DNA of 64,000 bases from positions 62,001-126,000 of the forward strand of contig CALXSA010000001.1 of NCBI GenBank assembly GCA_944390995.1, in the 5' to 3' direction. The notes under the pieces are model-generated. The model saw only the letters and a list, made by a program, of their open reading frames with translations. It was not told where the DNA came from and searched no databases. The position numbers and the translations under genes were made by a program. Source of the stretch: an uncultured Clostridia bacterium. GTDB lineage: Bacteria; Bacillota_A; Clostridia; TANB77; CAG-508. Positions 1 through 7,019 of this stretch are shown piece by piece (position 1 is the stretch's first letter; every line of letters begins with the position of its first letter).

Positions 1-708
1 AGTTATCCTGAAATCTATAGAAACAATATACAAAATGTAGAGCAATTTTACGAACCATATATTAGGACATATATTGAAAGAGATGTTAGAGAACTTATTA
101 ATGTGAAGGACGAGAATAGGTTTGTAAAATTTGTTATGAATATTGCAGCAAGAACGGGTCAAGAGCTAAACATTTCTGACATATCAAATAGTATTGAAAT
201 TAATAATAACACAGCGGAAAATTGGTTATCTATCTTAAAAAATACAGGTTTAGTATTTTTGCTGCAACCGTATTCTAATAATAATATAAGTAGAATTGTA
301 AAAAAACCAAAAATATATTTTATGGATACGGGACTTGCGTGTTATCTGGCTGGATATGTTGATGCTGTAACATTGGAGAAAAGTGCTTATAGTGGTGCAA
401 TTTTTGAGACATATGTTGTGACAGAAATTATTAAGTCGTTTTCTAATAATGGTATTGACCCTAGAAAGCATTTGTTTTATTACAGAGATAGCAATGGTAA
501 GGAAATAGATTTATTAATAATGTATGATAACACAGTATATCCTATAGAAATCAAGAAAGGGATGAATCCTAAGAGTGGTGCGATTAAGAATTTTAATATA
601 GTAGAGAAATTTGGAATGAATGTAGGAACTGGAGGAGTTATATGTTTGGCAAATGATTTATTTCCAATAAGTGAGAATAATTATTTGATACCAATTGAAT
701 ATATATAG
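1..708 (+). CDS. AAA-family ATPase C-terminal part with DUF4143 domain (5' end outside window)
   Basis: The frame is open from the first base, so this is the 3' part of a longer gene; the Walker motifs would lie before the window. The visible 235 residues match the C-terminal half of the common two-domain ATPases (AAA_14 plus DUF4143): a YIxxDV-like stretch, a winged-helix segment around an ELNISDISNSIEINNNTAENW-type sequence, and a DUF4143 restriction-endonuclease-like fold with FYYRDSNGKEIDLL followed by PIEIKKG, where D/E and ExK are in the positions expected of a PD-(D/E)XK-like core. An internal GTG at 103 is not the real start. The family is widespread and its role is not settled; many members behave like solitary antitoxin- or defence-like ATPases. 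A hairpin terminator follows at 731-767. Family assignment is confident, function is not. Confidence 0.8.
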   Translation, partial: SYPEIYRNNIQNVEQFYEPYIRTYIERDVRELINVKDENRFVKFVMNIAARTGQELNISDISNSIEINNNTAENWLSILKNTGLVFLLQPYSNNNISRIVKKPKIYFMDTGLACYLAGYVDAVTLEKSAYSGAIFETYVVTEIIKSFSNNGIDPRKHLFYYRDSNGKEIDLLIMYDNTVYPIEIKKGMNPKSGAIKNFNIVEKFGMNVGTGGVICLANDLFPISENNYLIPIEYI

Positions 709-730
709 CTTACTTCCTTATTAAATTAAC

Positions 731-767
731 AAAAGCAGACAAGAGCATATTTTCCTTATCTGCTTTT
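731..767. terminator. Intrinsic terminator
   Basis: AAAAGCAGA pairs with TCTGCTTTT around a loop of about 19 nt, and the right arm runs into a T tract. It sits just after the DUF4143 gene and downstream of the minus-strand sigma/HTH pair, so it can act in both directions. The same hairpin occurs at 12132-12168 in the right repeat. Confidence 0.7.
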
Positions 768-851
768 TATATAGTGTGTCCTTTGAATTTGCCCTTCACT
801 ATATATACATTGCTTTACTCGTCAAAATTCTCCCCTATTTTTAAAAAAATT

Positions 852-1031
852 TTAAAATTTATAATTTTTTATTCCTTCAATTAGTTTTAAAATTATGAAT
901 TGGTATCTATCTTCATCTCCAAAGCTATATTTTCTAATCATTTCCTTTTTTCTATCAATAATTTCTAATATAGCCATATCATCTCCATTTTGTGCTAGTT
1001 TCCCTAATTCATATAAACTTTTATTTCTCAT
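852..1031 (-). CDS. Small helix-turn-helix protein (HTH_16-like), 59 aa
   Basis: Translation gives MRNKSLYELGKLAQNGD... ending KLIEGIKNYKF. The 'L-A-x-x-G-D-x-x-A-x-x-x-I-I-x-x-x-x-x-x-I-x-K-Y' pattern with a C-terminal LI..I..YK matches the short HTH_16 (PF12645-type) proteins that accompany sigma-like factors in Tn916-type conjugative elements and clostridial accessory loci. The start codon is one base past the stop of the upstream sigma gene, behind a GAGGAGGAG ribosome site inside that gene's end, so the two are translationally coupled. It is probably a regulator or partner of the sigma factor. An identical copy lies at 12253-12432. Confidence 0.7.
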   Translation of the reverse strand: MRNKSLYELGKLAQNGDDMAILEIIDRKKEMIRKYSFGDEDRYQFIILKLIEGIKNYKF

Positions 1032-1032
1032 C

Positions 1033-1425
1033 TTATAACTCCTCCTCTAAATATTTTTTTAACTTGTTAATTGCTCTAATTTTTATTTTACTTATTGTTT
1101 TGGTATAAACTTCTAATATCTCTGCTGCTTCCTGTTGCGTTAATTCTTCTTGAAATAGCAAAAAAATAACTGCCTGCTCGATTGCAGACAGTGATTCTAA
1201 AGCTTTTTTTAGTTGTAAAGAGGTGTCGACTCTCTCGACACTTGAAAAAGTGTCTTTTTCTGATATGAACTTTTGTAAAAAGAAGGAATATTCCTCATTA
1301 TTTAGTATTGTTTGTTCTCTTCCTTTCATTTTCATCTGTTTTTTAAAATAATACTTTGACGAAAGTATAATAGTTTTATTTAAGTAACTATCAAACTTTT
1401 CCTCCCTTCCATTTAATTGGGCCAT
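1033..1425 (-). CDS. Small sigma-70-family factor (TcdR/UviA/Tn916-type), 130 aa
   Basis: Residues 1-45 form a short region-2-like helix (FDSYLNKTIILSSKYYFKK), and residues 65-130 form a region 4 helix-turn-helix: LSAIEQAVIFLLFQEEL, then TQQEAAEILEVYTKTISKIK and a basic C-terminal helix. At 130 aa it is shorter than typical ECF factors (160-200 aa), but such small forms occur in Tn916-like elements; TcdR, BotR and UviA are larger functional analogues. It probably recruits RNA polymerase to promoters of this island. The start at 1425 has a good AAGGAG site at 1437-1442, which is buried in a 12-bp hairpin (see 1430-1484). The 59-aa HTH gene follows directly. The truncated copy at 12434-12781 lacks the first 15 codons. 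The sigma-like identity is firm; the regulon is inferred. Confidence 0.8.
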   Translation of the reverse strand: MAQLNGREEKFDSYLNKTIILSSKYYFKKQMKMKGREQTILNNEEYSFFLQKFISEKDTFSSVERVDTSLQLKKALESLSAIEQAVIFLLFQEELTQQEAAEILEVYTKTISKIKIRAINKLKKYLEEEL

Positions 1426-1429
1426 TTTG

Positions 1430-1484
1430 ATTATCTCCTTTTTTAGAAAATTAGCCCTTAGTCCAAAGTTCTAAAGGAGATAAT
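1430..1484 (-). promoter_or_regulatory. Hairpin that sequesters the ribosome site of the sigma gene
   Basis: On the minus-strand transcript ATTATCTCCTTT (1484-1473) is a perfect 12-nt complement of AAAGGAGATAAT (1441-1430), with a 31-nt loop. The second arm contains the Shine-Dalgarno sequence of the sigma gene, 5-10 nt before its ATG, so the folded RNA should block initiation. The first arm overlaps the last codons and TAG stop (1471-1473) of an upstream reading frame (1471-1653). Ribosomes reaching that stop would cover the arm and free the site, an arrangement like that of translationally controlled leader-peptide genes. The pairing is read from the sequence; the control is inference. Confidence 0.65.
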
Positions 1485-1653
1485 ATATTTTTATGTTCCT
1501 TTTTATATTCAATTTTGTTATTTTACATATTTCCACCACCCTTATATCAATTTGAAAAGTGTTTCTAGGTTTTATCCATAGTTTTATAAAATTCTTTTGT
1601 AATCTCCTTTTCGCCTTGATACAAAGAGCCATTGCAATTTTACTACAACCCAT
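1471..1653 (-). CDS. Possible leader reading frame upstream of the sigma gene, up to 60 aa
   Basis: A 60-codon frame (MGCSKIAMALCIKAKRR...) ends at TAG 1471-1473, inside the hairpin arm that masks the sigma ribosome site. No good ribosome site precedes the ATG at 1653, so the true start could be internal; an AAGG lies just before the in-frame GTG GTG codons near 1540. The peptide is basic and resembles no family I know. I list it only because its stop codon is placed exactly where a translating ribosome would open the downstream hairpin. It may be a regulatory leader rather than a functional protein, or may not be translated. Confidence 0.3.
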   Translation of the reverse strand: MGCSKIAMALCIKAKRRLQKNFIKLWIKPRNTFQIDIRVVEICKITKLNIKRNIKIYYLL

Positions 1654-1680
1654 TGTACAAATGCTGAAATCGGAAAATAT

Positions 1681-1720
1681 TGTAATAAATCGTAAAAAAT
1701 TGTAATTTTTTGTAGTATAT
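1681..1720. promoter_or_regulatory. Four TGTA-type repeats with exact 10-bp period
   Basis: The blocks TGTAATAAAT, CGTAAAAAAT, TGTAATTTTT and TGTAGTATAT follow one another without gaps, placing a (T/C)GTA core on the same face of the helix four times. The array lies between the divergent sigma transcript and the response-regulator gene at 1836, so it could be an operator for either. The rest of 1485-1835 holds the possible leader frame and AT-rich DNA; a TGTCGAT close to the Spo0A box (TGTCGAA) occurs near 1793. Confidence 0.4.
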
Positions 1721-1835
1721 GATTAAATTTTACTTTTGCATGGTTAAAGTTGCTATTTTCATTGATTTTTCAATACTTTTATGATAAAATGTTGTCGATT
1801 TAGAAAAAAGAATTCTTTTATATGGGGGTATAATC

Positions 1836-2555
1836 TTGATTAAACTGTTAATCGCAGATGACAATGTTTCTTTTTGTGAATCATTGTTTGGTGTATTAAC
1901 AAAAGAAAAAGATTTTAAAGTAACAGGGATAGCAAATAATTGGAAAGATATCGAAAGAAAATATTTTGAAACACAACCAGACTTTCTATTACTTGACTTG
2001 AAAATGCCAGAAAAAACTGGCTTAGATATTATAAAGGATTTGACACAAAAAGAAAAAGAGCCCAAAAAAAATATAATTGTTATGTCTGGAGATATACAAT
2101 ATAGAGCCAGTCTAACAAATGTCGAAAAAGTAAGATGGGTTATGGCTAAACCTCTTGAATACGAAAAACTAATTGATGTTATACGAGAATCAGCTAGACA
2201 AAGTATTATTCCAGAAAGAGTTAACACTATTGTAGACAATTTACTAAGTAATTTGAGATTTCCATTTTGTAAAGGCAGAAGACTATTAAAAACAGCAATT
2301 ATTATTGCTTATGCAAGGCCCGCTTTATTGCAAAAAATTGAAATTTTAATGAAAAATGTTGCTAAAATGGAAAATTACTCAAATGCAAAATCCGTTCGTT
2401 CAACTATTGATAAAATGATAGAACGAACATTTGATAGGACACAAGATAAAAATATATTTAATATATTGAATGGATTCTATGGAGAAAAAATGACAACAAA
2501 AGAATTTATTAGCAGTAGTGTATCATATATTCGCAAAACGATGAAAGATAGTTAG
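1836..2555 (+). CDS. Response regulator with receiver and Spo0A-C-like DNA-binding domain
   Basis: Residues 1-118 are a CheY-type receiver: acidic pair D8-D9, phospho-acceptor D54 (LLLDLKMPEKTG), S/T region IVMSGD and conserved K105 (MAKPLEY). Residues 130-235 match the C-terminal domain of the sporulation regulator Spo0A: KGRRLLKTAI corresponds to the 'GyxYLreAI' start of that fold, KSVRSTIDKMIE to the recognition-helix region (SRVERAIRHAIE in Spo0A), and TKEFI to the '(K/P)TNSEFI' end. The start is TTG 1836 behind GGGGG at 1824-1828. At 239 aa it is slightly shorter than Spo0A (about 265 aa) and clearly divergent, so it is not the housekeeping spo0A. The upstream TGTA array suggests regulation. 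No histidine kinase is nearby, so phosphate would come from outside the island. Confidence 0.8.
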   Translation: MIKLLIADDNVSFCESLFGVLTKEKDFKVTGIANNWKDIERKYFETQPDFLLLDLKMPEKTGLDIIKDLTQKEKEPKKNIIVMSGDIQYRASLTNVEKVRWVMAKPLEYEKLIDVIRESARQSIIPERVNTIVDNLLSNLRFPFCKGRRLLKTAIIIAYARPALLQKIEILMKNVAKMENYSNAKSVRSTIDKMIERTFDRTQDKNIFNILNGFYGEKMTTKEFISSSVSYIRKTMKDS

Positions 2556-2617
2556 GTTGTAAGAGCAGATAGTTAGGTTGTAAGAGCAGATAATTTATTG
2601 TAAATTGTCTGCTTTTA
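2550..2617 (+). terminator. 21-bp tandem duplication leading into an intrinsic terminator
   Basis: A 21-bp unit beginning AGTTAGG and ending GCAGAT occurs twice in tandem (2550-2570 and 2571-2591) across the stop codon of the regulator gene. The second copy supplies the left arm of a terminator: GCAGATAATTTA (2586-2597) against TAAATTGTCTGC (2601-2612) followed by TTTT. The duplication adds no coding sequence. Confidence 0.7.
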
Positions 2618-2671
2618 TGTTATTATTTACGTGAACAAATTTGTTTTAGTTTTTGAGGGGGTGTTTAAAAA

Positions 2672-2746
2672 ATGAAAAAATATCAAAAGCTTGCGTGGCT
2701 TCCAATTGAATTAAATAATGAGATATGCGAAATTCATATTCCTTAA
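2672..2746 (+). CDS. Possible 24-residue peptide (small ORF)
   Basis: An ATG at 2672 follows a very strong GAGGGGGTG ribosome site at the right spacing and opens a 24-codon frame (MKKYQKLAWLP...IHIP) with a stop at 2744. There is no hydrophobic signal. It may be a true small peptide, or the start of a gene eroded downstream: the frame at about 2882-3010 still reads like a protein end (DNQNLAYIINRVFRDLIPLG) but has no start. The rest of 2620-3020 has no other gene I can support. Confidence 0.35.
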   Translation: MKKYQKLAWLPIELNNEICEIHIP

Positions 2747-3024
2747 TTTGGTATTATTAAGATTATATGATTGACTGGAGATGTATATCTAGTTTAGCAA
2801 AAAGTTTTTTCTATAAGTAATATTGTAGTATGTTAAAATTAAGTTTGTGAAAAATACTAAAAAAATTATTTTAAAAAAACATTGGATAATACTAATATAC
2901 ACAATATTATCTTTACGGTTCGTGCTGTAGATAATCAAAATTTAGCCTATATTATAAATAGAGTATTTAGAGATTTAATACCACTTGGCTACCTTTTTTA
3001 CAATTTTTAGGGTGTTATTAGCTA

Positions 3025-3056
3025 AAAATTGACCTAAAAATTTTAGGTCAATTTTT
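3025..3056. terminator. Bidirectional terminator hairpin
   Basis: AAATTGACCTAAAA is mirrored by TTTTAGGTCAATTT, flanked by A and T tracts. The right arm contains the TGA stop of the minus-strand gene at 3048. Confidence 0.75.
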
Positions 3057-3434
3057 TACTGAATTTCTCTTTTTCAATATTAAGATTAATATAATTATCA
3101 TAATGATTACAATATTTAATATACATATATTATTAAAAATATTATTTTCTATCGTCTTTGTTACTATTTCTGCGGTTGAATTACTTGCACCTCCCATTCT
3201 AGTTTTAATACAATCAATTTTCCACCCATCTCTATATATAATTTCTATCCAAGGATTGCTTGTATAAAAATACTCTGAGATTATTAAAATAGGAGTTGTA
3301 CCTTTGGGGATTATAGTATTAATATTATTATTTATTTCATTGTTTGGAAATGCAATTCTACAATTTAAAGCTAATATATTAGCTACCAGTAATACTAATA
3401 TAAATATTATAATAATAACTTTATACTTATTCAT
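3048..3434 (-). CDS. Small membrane protein with two terminal transmembrane helices, unknown function
   Basis: The 128-aa product has a hydrophobic helix at residues 4-23 (VIIIIFILVLLVANILAL), an 70-residue polar middle with two cysteines and an aromatic NPWIEIIYRDGW stretch, and a second helix at about 103-121 followed by KKRN. Both ends would be cytoplasmic, with the middle outside. A GGAGG site precedes the ATG. It lies 62 bp downstream of, and co-oriented with, the large peptidoglycan-hydrolase-like gene, so it is probably in the same transcript and could be a partner, anchor or protective protein for it. No family recognised. Confidence 0.6.
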   Translation of the reverse strand: MNKYKVIIIIFILVLLVANILALNCRIAFPNNEINNNINTIIPKGTTPILIISEYFYTSNPWIEIIYRDGWKIDCIKTRMGGASNSTAEIVTKTIENNIFNNICILNIVIIMIIILILILKKRNSVKN

Positions 3435-3496
3435 TTATATCCTCCAAATGATACTTTTTTATTATTTTATCATATATTAGTATTGTATTCAATATA

Positions 3497-5875
3497 TTAC
3501 TCTTGTCCCATTGTTGTATTATTTTCTGCTTTGACCATTTCTGAAATTCTCTTAGCAAAAGCTTTTGCGGCAATATCTCCATATTTAGATTTATCATAAA
3601 TATACCACTTTCTAATATTAAATAACCAAGATAAAATATTTTCCAAAGCTTCACCTTCTGCTGTTAAATACCTTTTTGATAACTGATATACTATTTCTTC
3701 TGATTGCTCTATTGGATTCATTTCTTGTTCTAAATCACCATATATGTATAAATTTCTTACAAATTCTGTATATCTATTGTATTGTTTGTTTGATGAATAA
3801 TAATCTCTTAATACTGTATATATAGGTTTAGATAATAAATCCCAATACAAATTTTGTGCATCTGCATCTTGGTTTAAATCTTCAATATCAAAATAACCTT
3901 CTGTAGGTGAGCCAAATATTCTATATAACTTATCCTCGGAAGGATCCTTATCTTCTTTAGCAAATTCACCTACTGCTTGTAATAAATCACCTGCCCAACC
4001 AGACAAATCATTATAATATACATCCTTGTATGTAAATCCTGTTCCCTCTATGTAATGTCTCATCATTCCTTCTGTTGTAATTGCCCAATGAACTAGCCCT
4101 TGTTTTATGTAATTGCCATTATTGTTATTCTTATATAAATATAATGTTTGTGGATTAAAATTGTTAGTTTTCTCTTTGATAAAAGAGATCCAATTGTTGT
4201 CTAAGCTTCCTACTATTTTATCCCAATCTAAACCTTTATATATATTTTCTCTAATAAATTGCAATACTAATATGTTTTTTTCAGCTATTGTTTTATTTAA
4301 ATTGTTTTCATTACAATATTGATTACAATAATTATATATTTCTTCAATTTTATTGTATGTTTCCTCGTTCTTTCCACTATCATAATTATAACTTCCTGAA
4401 TGGAATTGGTTAGTAGCTGGTATAGCTTCACTATACATATCTTTATCTAAGTCAAAGCCATGACCATTATAGTTGCTTATTTCTTTATATTGCTCATAGC
4501 ACCAATCGCGTGGTATTTTCTTACCGATGTTGCATGAGAAACCATAAGACATATCTGCTACAAATGAACTACAAGTCAAACCTCTACTTGATAGTTGATT
4601 GCAAACTTCTCTTGGACCATACACTCCTATTTTATAATTTGTATCTAAGCTACTATTTATTCCTTCAAAAAATGGAATAATGTGACTCTCTATATCCTCC
4701 TCATATACGTCCATATCTACTGCAAAATATATTATTGTTCCTTCTGGTAATCTATGTTTTCTTGCTAAAGAACTTGCATGCGTACCTATATAACTTCCCT
4801 TTGGGAAATTAAAATTATTTAATTTTGGCACTACGTTTTCTTGATATATAAAGAATACTTTTAACCCAGAATTATAAATTCTTTCTAATTCTCCATCTCT
4901 AATTCCATTGAATGTATTATTGTTTATATACCTTCCTATAATTTTATAACCAGCATTTTTTATGATTTCCAGTCTATCATCTGTAATTTCGTATCTAGTA
5001 TCACATGCATCTGTGCTTCTAGTTGTGTCTCCACAACTTACTATTAATGCAGACCATACCTGCCTTCCACAATATCCATCTACATCTAGTTTCATTAAGT
5101 CTTGAAAATTCTTTAATGCTGTTGTTACACCATTTCCAAATCCTCCATCAAATCCATTTGGATCAAATCCGTTTAAGTATAATAAATATTGTAAAATATA
5201 AACTAAATTTGTTCTATTTGAGCCAGGTCCTAATACAGGAAGGCTACTCATTGTACCTTCTCCCCATCCACCGTCTACATCTGCTCCTATTTCATATTGT
5301 ATCATTTTTATAAGTGCAGTATTCATATTCCTATCATATAAACCATTTGTTGCTATATAATTATCTAACATATCACTATATTTTCTATTTATTGCCTGCT
5401 GTATCTCTCTGGTGGTTGCATCACCATTACTTATTAAATAATATGCATCACTTGTAAACAATGCTTTTATTTCTCTTGCTCTCAAGCCGCCAGTATAATT
5501 ATCTATTCCTAATTGAGACATTGTGCTAGTAACTCCCTGTCGTGTAGCCTCTGAGAATACCGAAATATCATCTGTATTAGATATTTCTATTCTACAAAGT
5601 AGAGCTAGATTAACTAATGAAATAATTGTTTTTACCTTGAAATTATTATCAGCATTATTTATTTCACTTAGTCCATTTAGGAAAAGATTATTATATGCTT
5701 GCTTTGTACCATTTCCAAATCCTCCATCGACATCTATTTCAAGTAAAATTTGTAATGCCCTTACAAAGGCTACCATTGTATTGTAACCGGCCACACCATC
5801 CTCGTCTATTTTTACCCAACCTGCTGAATCTTCGAACATGTCATTTAGCCACTTTTGTGCATCTCTAACATTCAT
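3497..5875 (-). CDS. Multi-domain cell-wall protein: peptidoglycan-binding repeats, DUF1906 glycoside-hydrolase-like domain, unknown C-terminus
   Basis: The 792-aa product starts at ATG 5875 behind GAGGTG; an in-frame GTG at 5884 overlaps that site. Residues 1-270 contain three or four PG_binding_1-like units, each with the loop IDVDGGFGNGT or a variant. Residues about 285-490 match the DUF1906 (Rv2525c-like) TIM-barrel: YKIIGRYINN, a barrel strand with KVFFIYQEN, TIIYFAVDMDVYE with the likely catalytic acids, KIGVYGPREVC, and WCYEQYK near the end. The last 280 residues are separate, rich in aromatic and acidic residues (HWAITTEGMMRHYIEG, SGWAGDLLQAVGEF), and match nothing I know. There is no signal peptide, so export would need the holin or lysis. 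It could act as an endolysin, or as a wall-targeted effector with a C-terminal activity. Confidence 0.8.
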   Translation of the reverse strand: MNVRDAQKWLNDMFEDSAGWVKIDEDGVAGYNTMVAFVRALQILLEIDVDGGFGNGTKQAYNNLFLNGLSEINNADNNFKVKTIISLVNLALLCRIEISNTDDISVFSEATRQGVTSTMSQLGIDNYTGGLRAREIKALFTSDAYYLISNGDATTREIQQAINRKYSDMLDNYIATNGLYDRNMNTALIKMIQYEIGADVDGGWGEGTMSSLPVLGPGSNRTNLVYILQYLLYLNGFDPNGFDGGFGNGVTTALKNFQDLMKLDVDGYCGRQVWSALIVSCGDTTRSTDACDTRYEITDDRLEIIKNAGYKIIGRYINNNTFNGIRDGELERIYNSGLKVFFIYQENVVPKLNNFNFPKGSYIGTHASSLARKHRLPEGTIIYFAVDMDVYEEDIESHIIPFFEGINSSLDTNYKIGVYGPREVCNQLSSRGLTCSSFVADMSYGFSCNIGKKIPRDWCYEQYKEISNYNGHGFDLDKDMYSEAIPATNQFHSGSYNYDSGKNEETYNKIEEIYNYCNQYCNENNLNKTIAEKNILVLQFIRENIYKGLDWDKIVGSLDNNWISFIKEKTNNFNPQTLYLYKNNNNGNYIKQGLVHWAITTEGMMRHYIEGTGFTYKDVYYNDLSGWAGDLLQAVGEFAKEDKDPSEDKLYRIFGSPTEGYFDIEDLNQDADAQNLYWDLLSKPIYTVLRDYYSSNKQYNRYTEFVRNLYIYGDLEQEMNPIEQSEEIVYQLSKRYLTAEGEALENILSWLFNIRKWYIYDKSKYGDIAAKAFAKRISEMVKAENNTTMGQE

Positions 5876-5977
5876 AAAAATCACCTCTTTTTAATATTTT
5901 CAAATTATACATTTGAATTATTATAATTTTACTATTTTATAACTTTATTTCCTTAAAAACAGAAGAAAATGGAAACC

Positions 5978-6026
5978 TTCTACTTTCTTCTATTTTTTCT
6001 AAAACACTCCTATATATTTTTATAAT
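5978..6026 (+). promoter_or_regulatory. Promoter with tandem TTCTAYTTT boxes ahead of the GH25 gene
   Basis: TTCTACTTT (5978-5986) and TTCTATTTT (5988-5996) repeat with a 10-bp period; TATAAT follows at 6021-6026, 24 bp after the second box. No good -35 hexamer is present, which fits activator dependence. The same layout is found at 6944-6993 and 9545-9594. TTCTACT matches 5 of 7 bases of TTCGACA, the reverse complement of the Spo0A box, and 10 bp is the spacing of paired Spo0A boxes at abrB. Confidence 0.6.
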
Positions 6027-6042
6027 TTACATAGGTGATATT

Positions 6043-6939
6043 ATGAAAAAAGGAATTGATGTATCAGAATATCAAGGAAATATAAATTGGAATAAAGTTA
6101 AACATAGTAACATAAAATTCGCTATTTTAAAGTTTGCAAATATATATGACAATGAAAGCATTTATTATGATACTAAATTTGAAAGAAATTATAAAGAATG
6201 TAAATCTTTAAATATTCCTATTGGCGCATACATCTATAATTATTGTAATTCTATAGACAATTTAGAATTAAATATAAATAAAATACTTCCTAAAATAAAA
6301 AATAAAAGTTTTGAATTTCCTATTTTCTTAGATATGGAAGATGACGATATATTATCTGAAGGTAAATCATATCTAAGCAAAATGTGTAAGTATTTTTGCA
6401 AAATGGTAAGTGGGAGCTCTTTTGTTCCAGGAATATATGCCAATTTGAATTGGTTAGAAAACTGCTTAGATATCTCACAATTTCCAGAGGCAAAAATTTG
6501 GGTTGCTCAATATAATTCTGTATGTACATATAAGAAACCATATATGCTCTGGCAATATTCAAATGTTGGAACTGTTAATGGTATATCTTGTAATGTTGAC
6601 TTAAATTATCTATATGAGCCAAACAATATTAATTATACTTTAGAGTGGCAAAAAATAATGAATAAGACATATAAATGCAATTTAGATGAAGACGGAATTT
6701 TCGGACCTATGTGTAAATCAATGGCGTTAAAGCATTATTTATATTATAAAATCCCTATCATCAGTAATGACCATGTGTTATTTATTCAAGAATTATTTAA
6801 TTTACAAGGTTATAAGTTAGCTGAAGATAGCATGTTTGGTCCAAAATGTAAAGAAGCTGCAATTAACTTTCAGAAAAAGAACAATTTAACTGTAGATGGT
6901 TGTGTTGGTCCAGAAGTAACTAAAATATTATTAGACTAA
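6043..6939 (+). CDS. GH25 muramidase (endolysin) with peptidoglycan-binding C-terminus
   Basis: Residues 1-195 are a glycoside hydrolase 25 (Chalaropsis-type lysozyme) domain: KGIDVSEYQGNINW at the start, FAILKFA, PIGAYIYNY, then FLDMEDDD with the catalytic acids, and MLWQYSNVGTVNGI near the end of the barrel. Residues 200-298 hold two PG_binding_1 units; the second is well formed (GYKLAEDSMFGPKCKEAAINFQKKNNL) and the first degenerate. It cleaves the N-acetylmuramyl-beta-1,4-GlcNAc bond. It has no signal peptide, as expected of an endolysin used together with a holin; a holin gene lies at 10712-11197. The start follows AGGTGA. Transcription is from the tandem-box promoter just upstream. Confidence 0.9.
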   Translation: MKKGIDVSEYQGNINWNKVKHSNIKFAILKFANIYDNESIYYDTKFERNYKECKSLNIPIGAYIYNYCNSIDNLELNINKILPKIKNKSFEFPIFLDMEDDDILSEGKSYLSKMCKYFCKMVSGSSFVPGIYANLNWLENCLDISQFPEAKIWVAQYNSVCTYKKPYMLWQYSNVGTVNGISCNVDLNYLYEPNNINYTLEWQKIMNKTYKCNLDEDGIFGPMCKSMALKHYLYYKIPIISNDHVLFIQELFNLQGYKLAEDSMFGPKCKEAAINFQKKNNLTVDGCVGPEVTKILLD

Positions 6940-6943
6940 TATC

Positions 6944-6993
6944 TTCTACTTTATTCTACTTTCAAACTAAAATTATATCTATTCTCTTATAAT
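6944..6993 (+). promoter_or_regulatory. Promoter with tandem TTCTACTTT boxes ahead of the SH3-like gene
   Basis: TTCTACTTT at 6944-6952 and again at 6954-6962 are perfect copies with a 10-bp period; TATAAT is at 6988-6993, 25 bp after the second. This is the clearest of three such promoters. A GGAGGTGAT ribosome site follows, before ATG 7020. Confidence 0.65.
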
Positions 6994-7019
6994 TAATTAT
7001 AAAGAATGGAGGTGATTCT

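Larger units (their letters stand above)
714..1380. repeat. Left copy of a perfect 667-bp direct repeat
   Basis: These bases are identical to 12115-12781 at every position I compared, line by line. The copy holds a terminator, a complete small helix-turn-helix gene and all but the first 15 codons of a sigma-factor gene. Here the sigma gene continues intact past the repeat edge, so this copy looks like the parent. Identity stops abruptly at both edges (TTCCTTA on the left, TTTTATT on the right), with no terminal inverted repeats or visible target duplication. Confidence 0.95.

Noticed and set aside
1730..2239. 169-aa minus-strand open frame
   Set aside because: It is antisense to the response-regulator gene and has no start context or family pattern.
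1836..2555. The chromosomal spo0A gene
   Set aside because: The C-terminal domain is too divergent at the recognition helix, it lies inside the repeat-bracketed island, and two further copies are present.
3427..3654. 75-aa minus-strand frame just before the small membrane-protein gene
   Set aside because: It lies in another frame of the large wall-protein gene's end and has no family pattern; the downstream gene has its own strong ribosome site.
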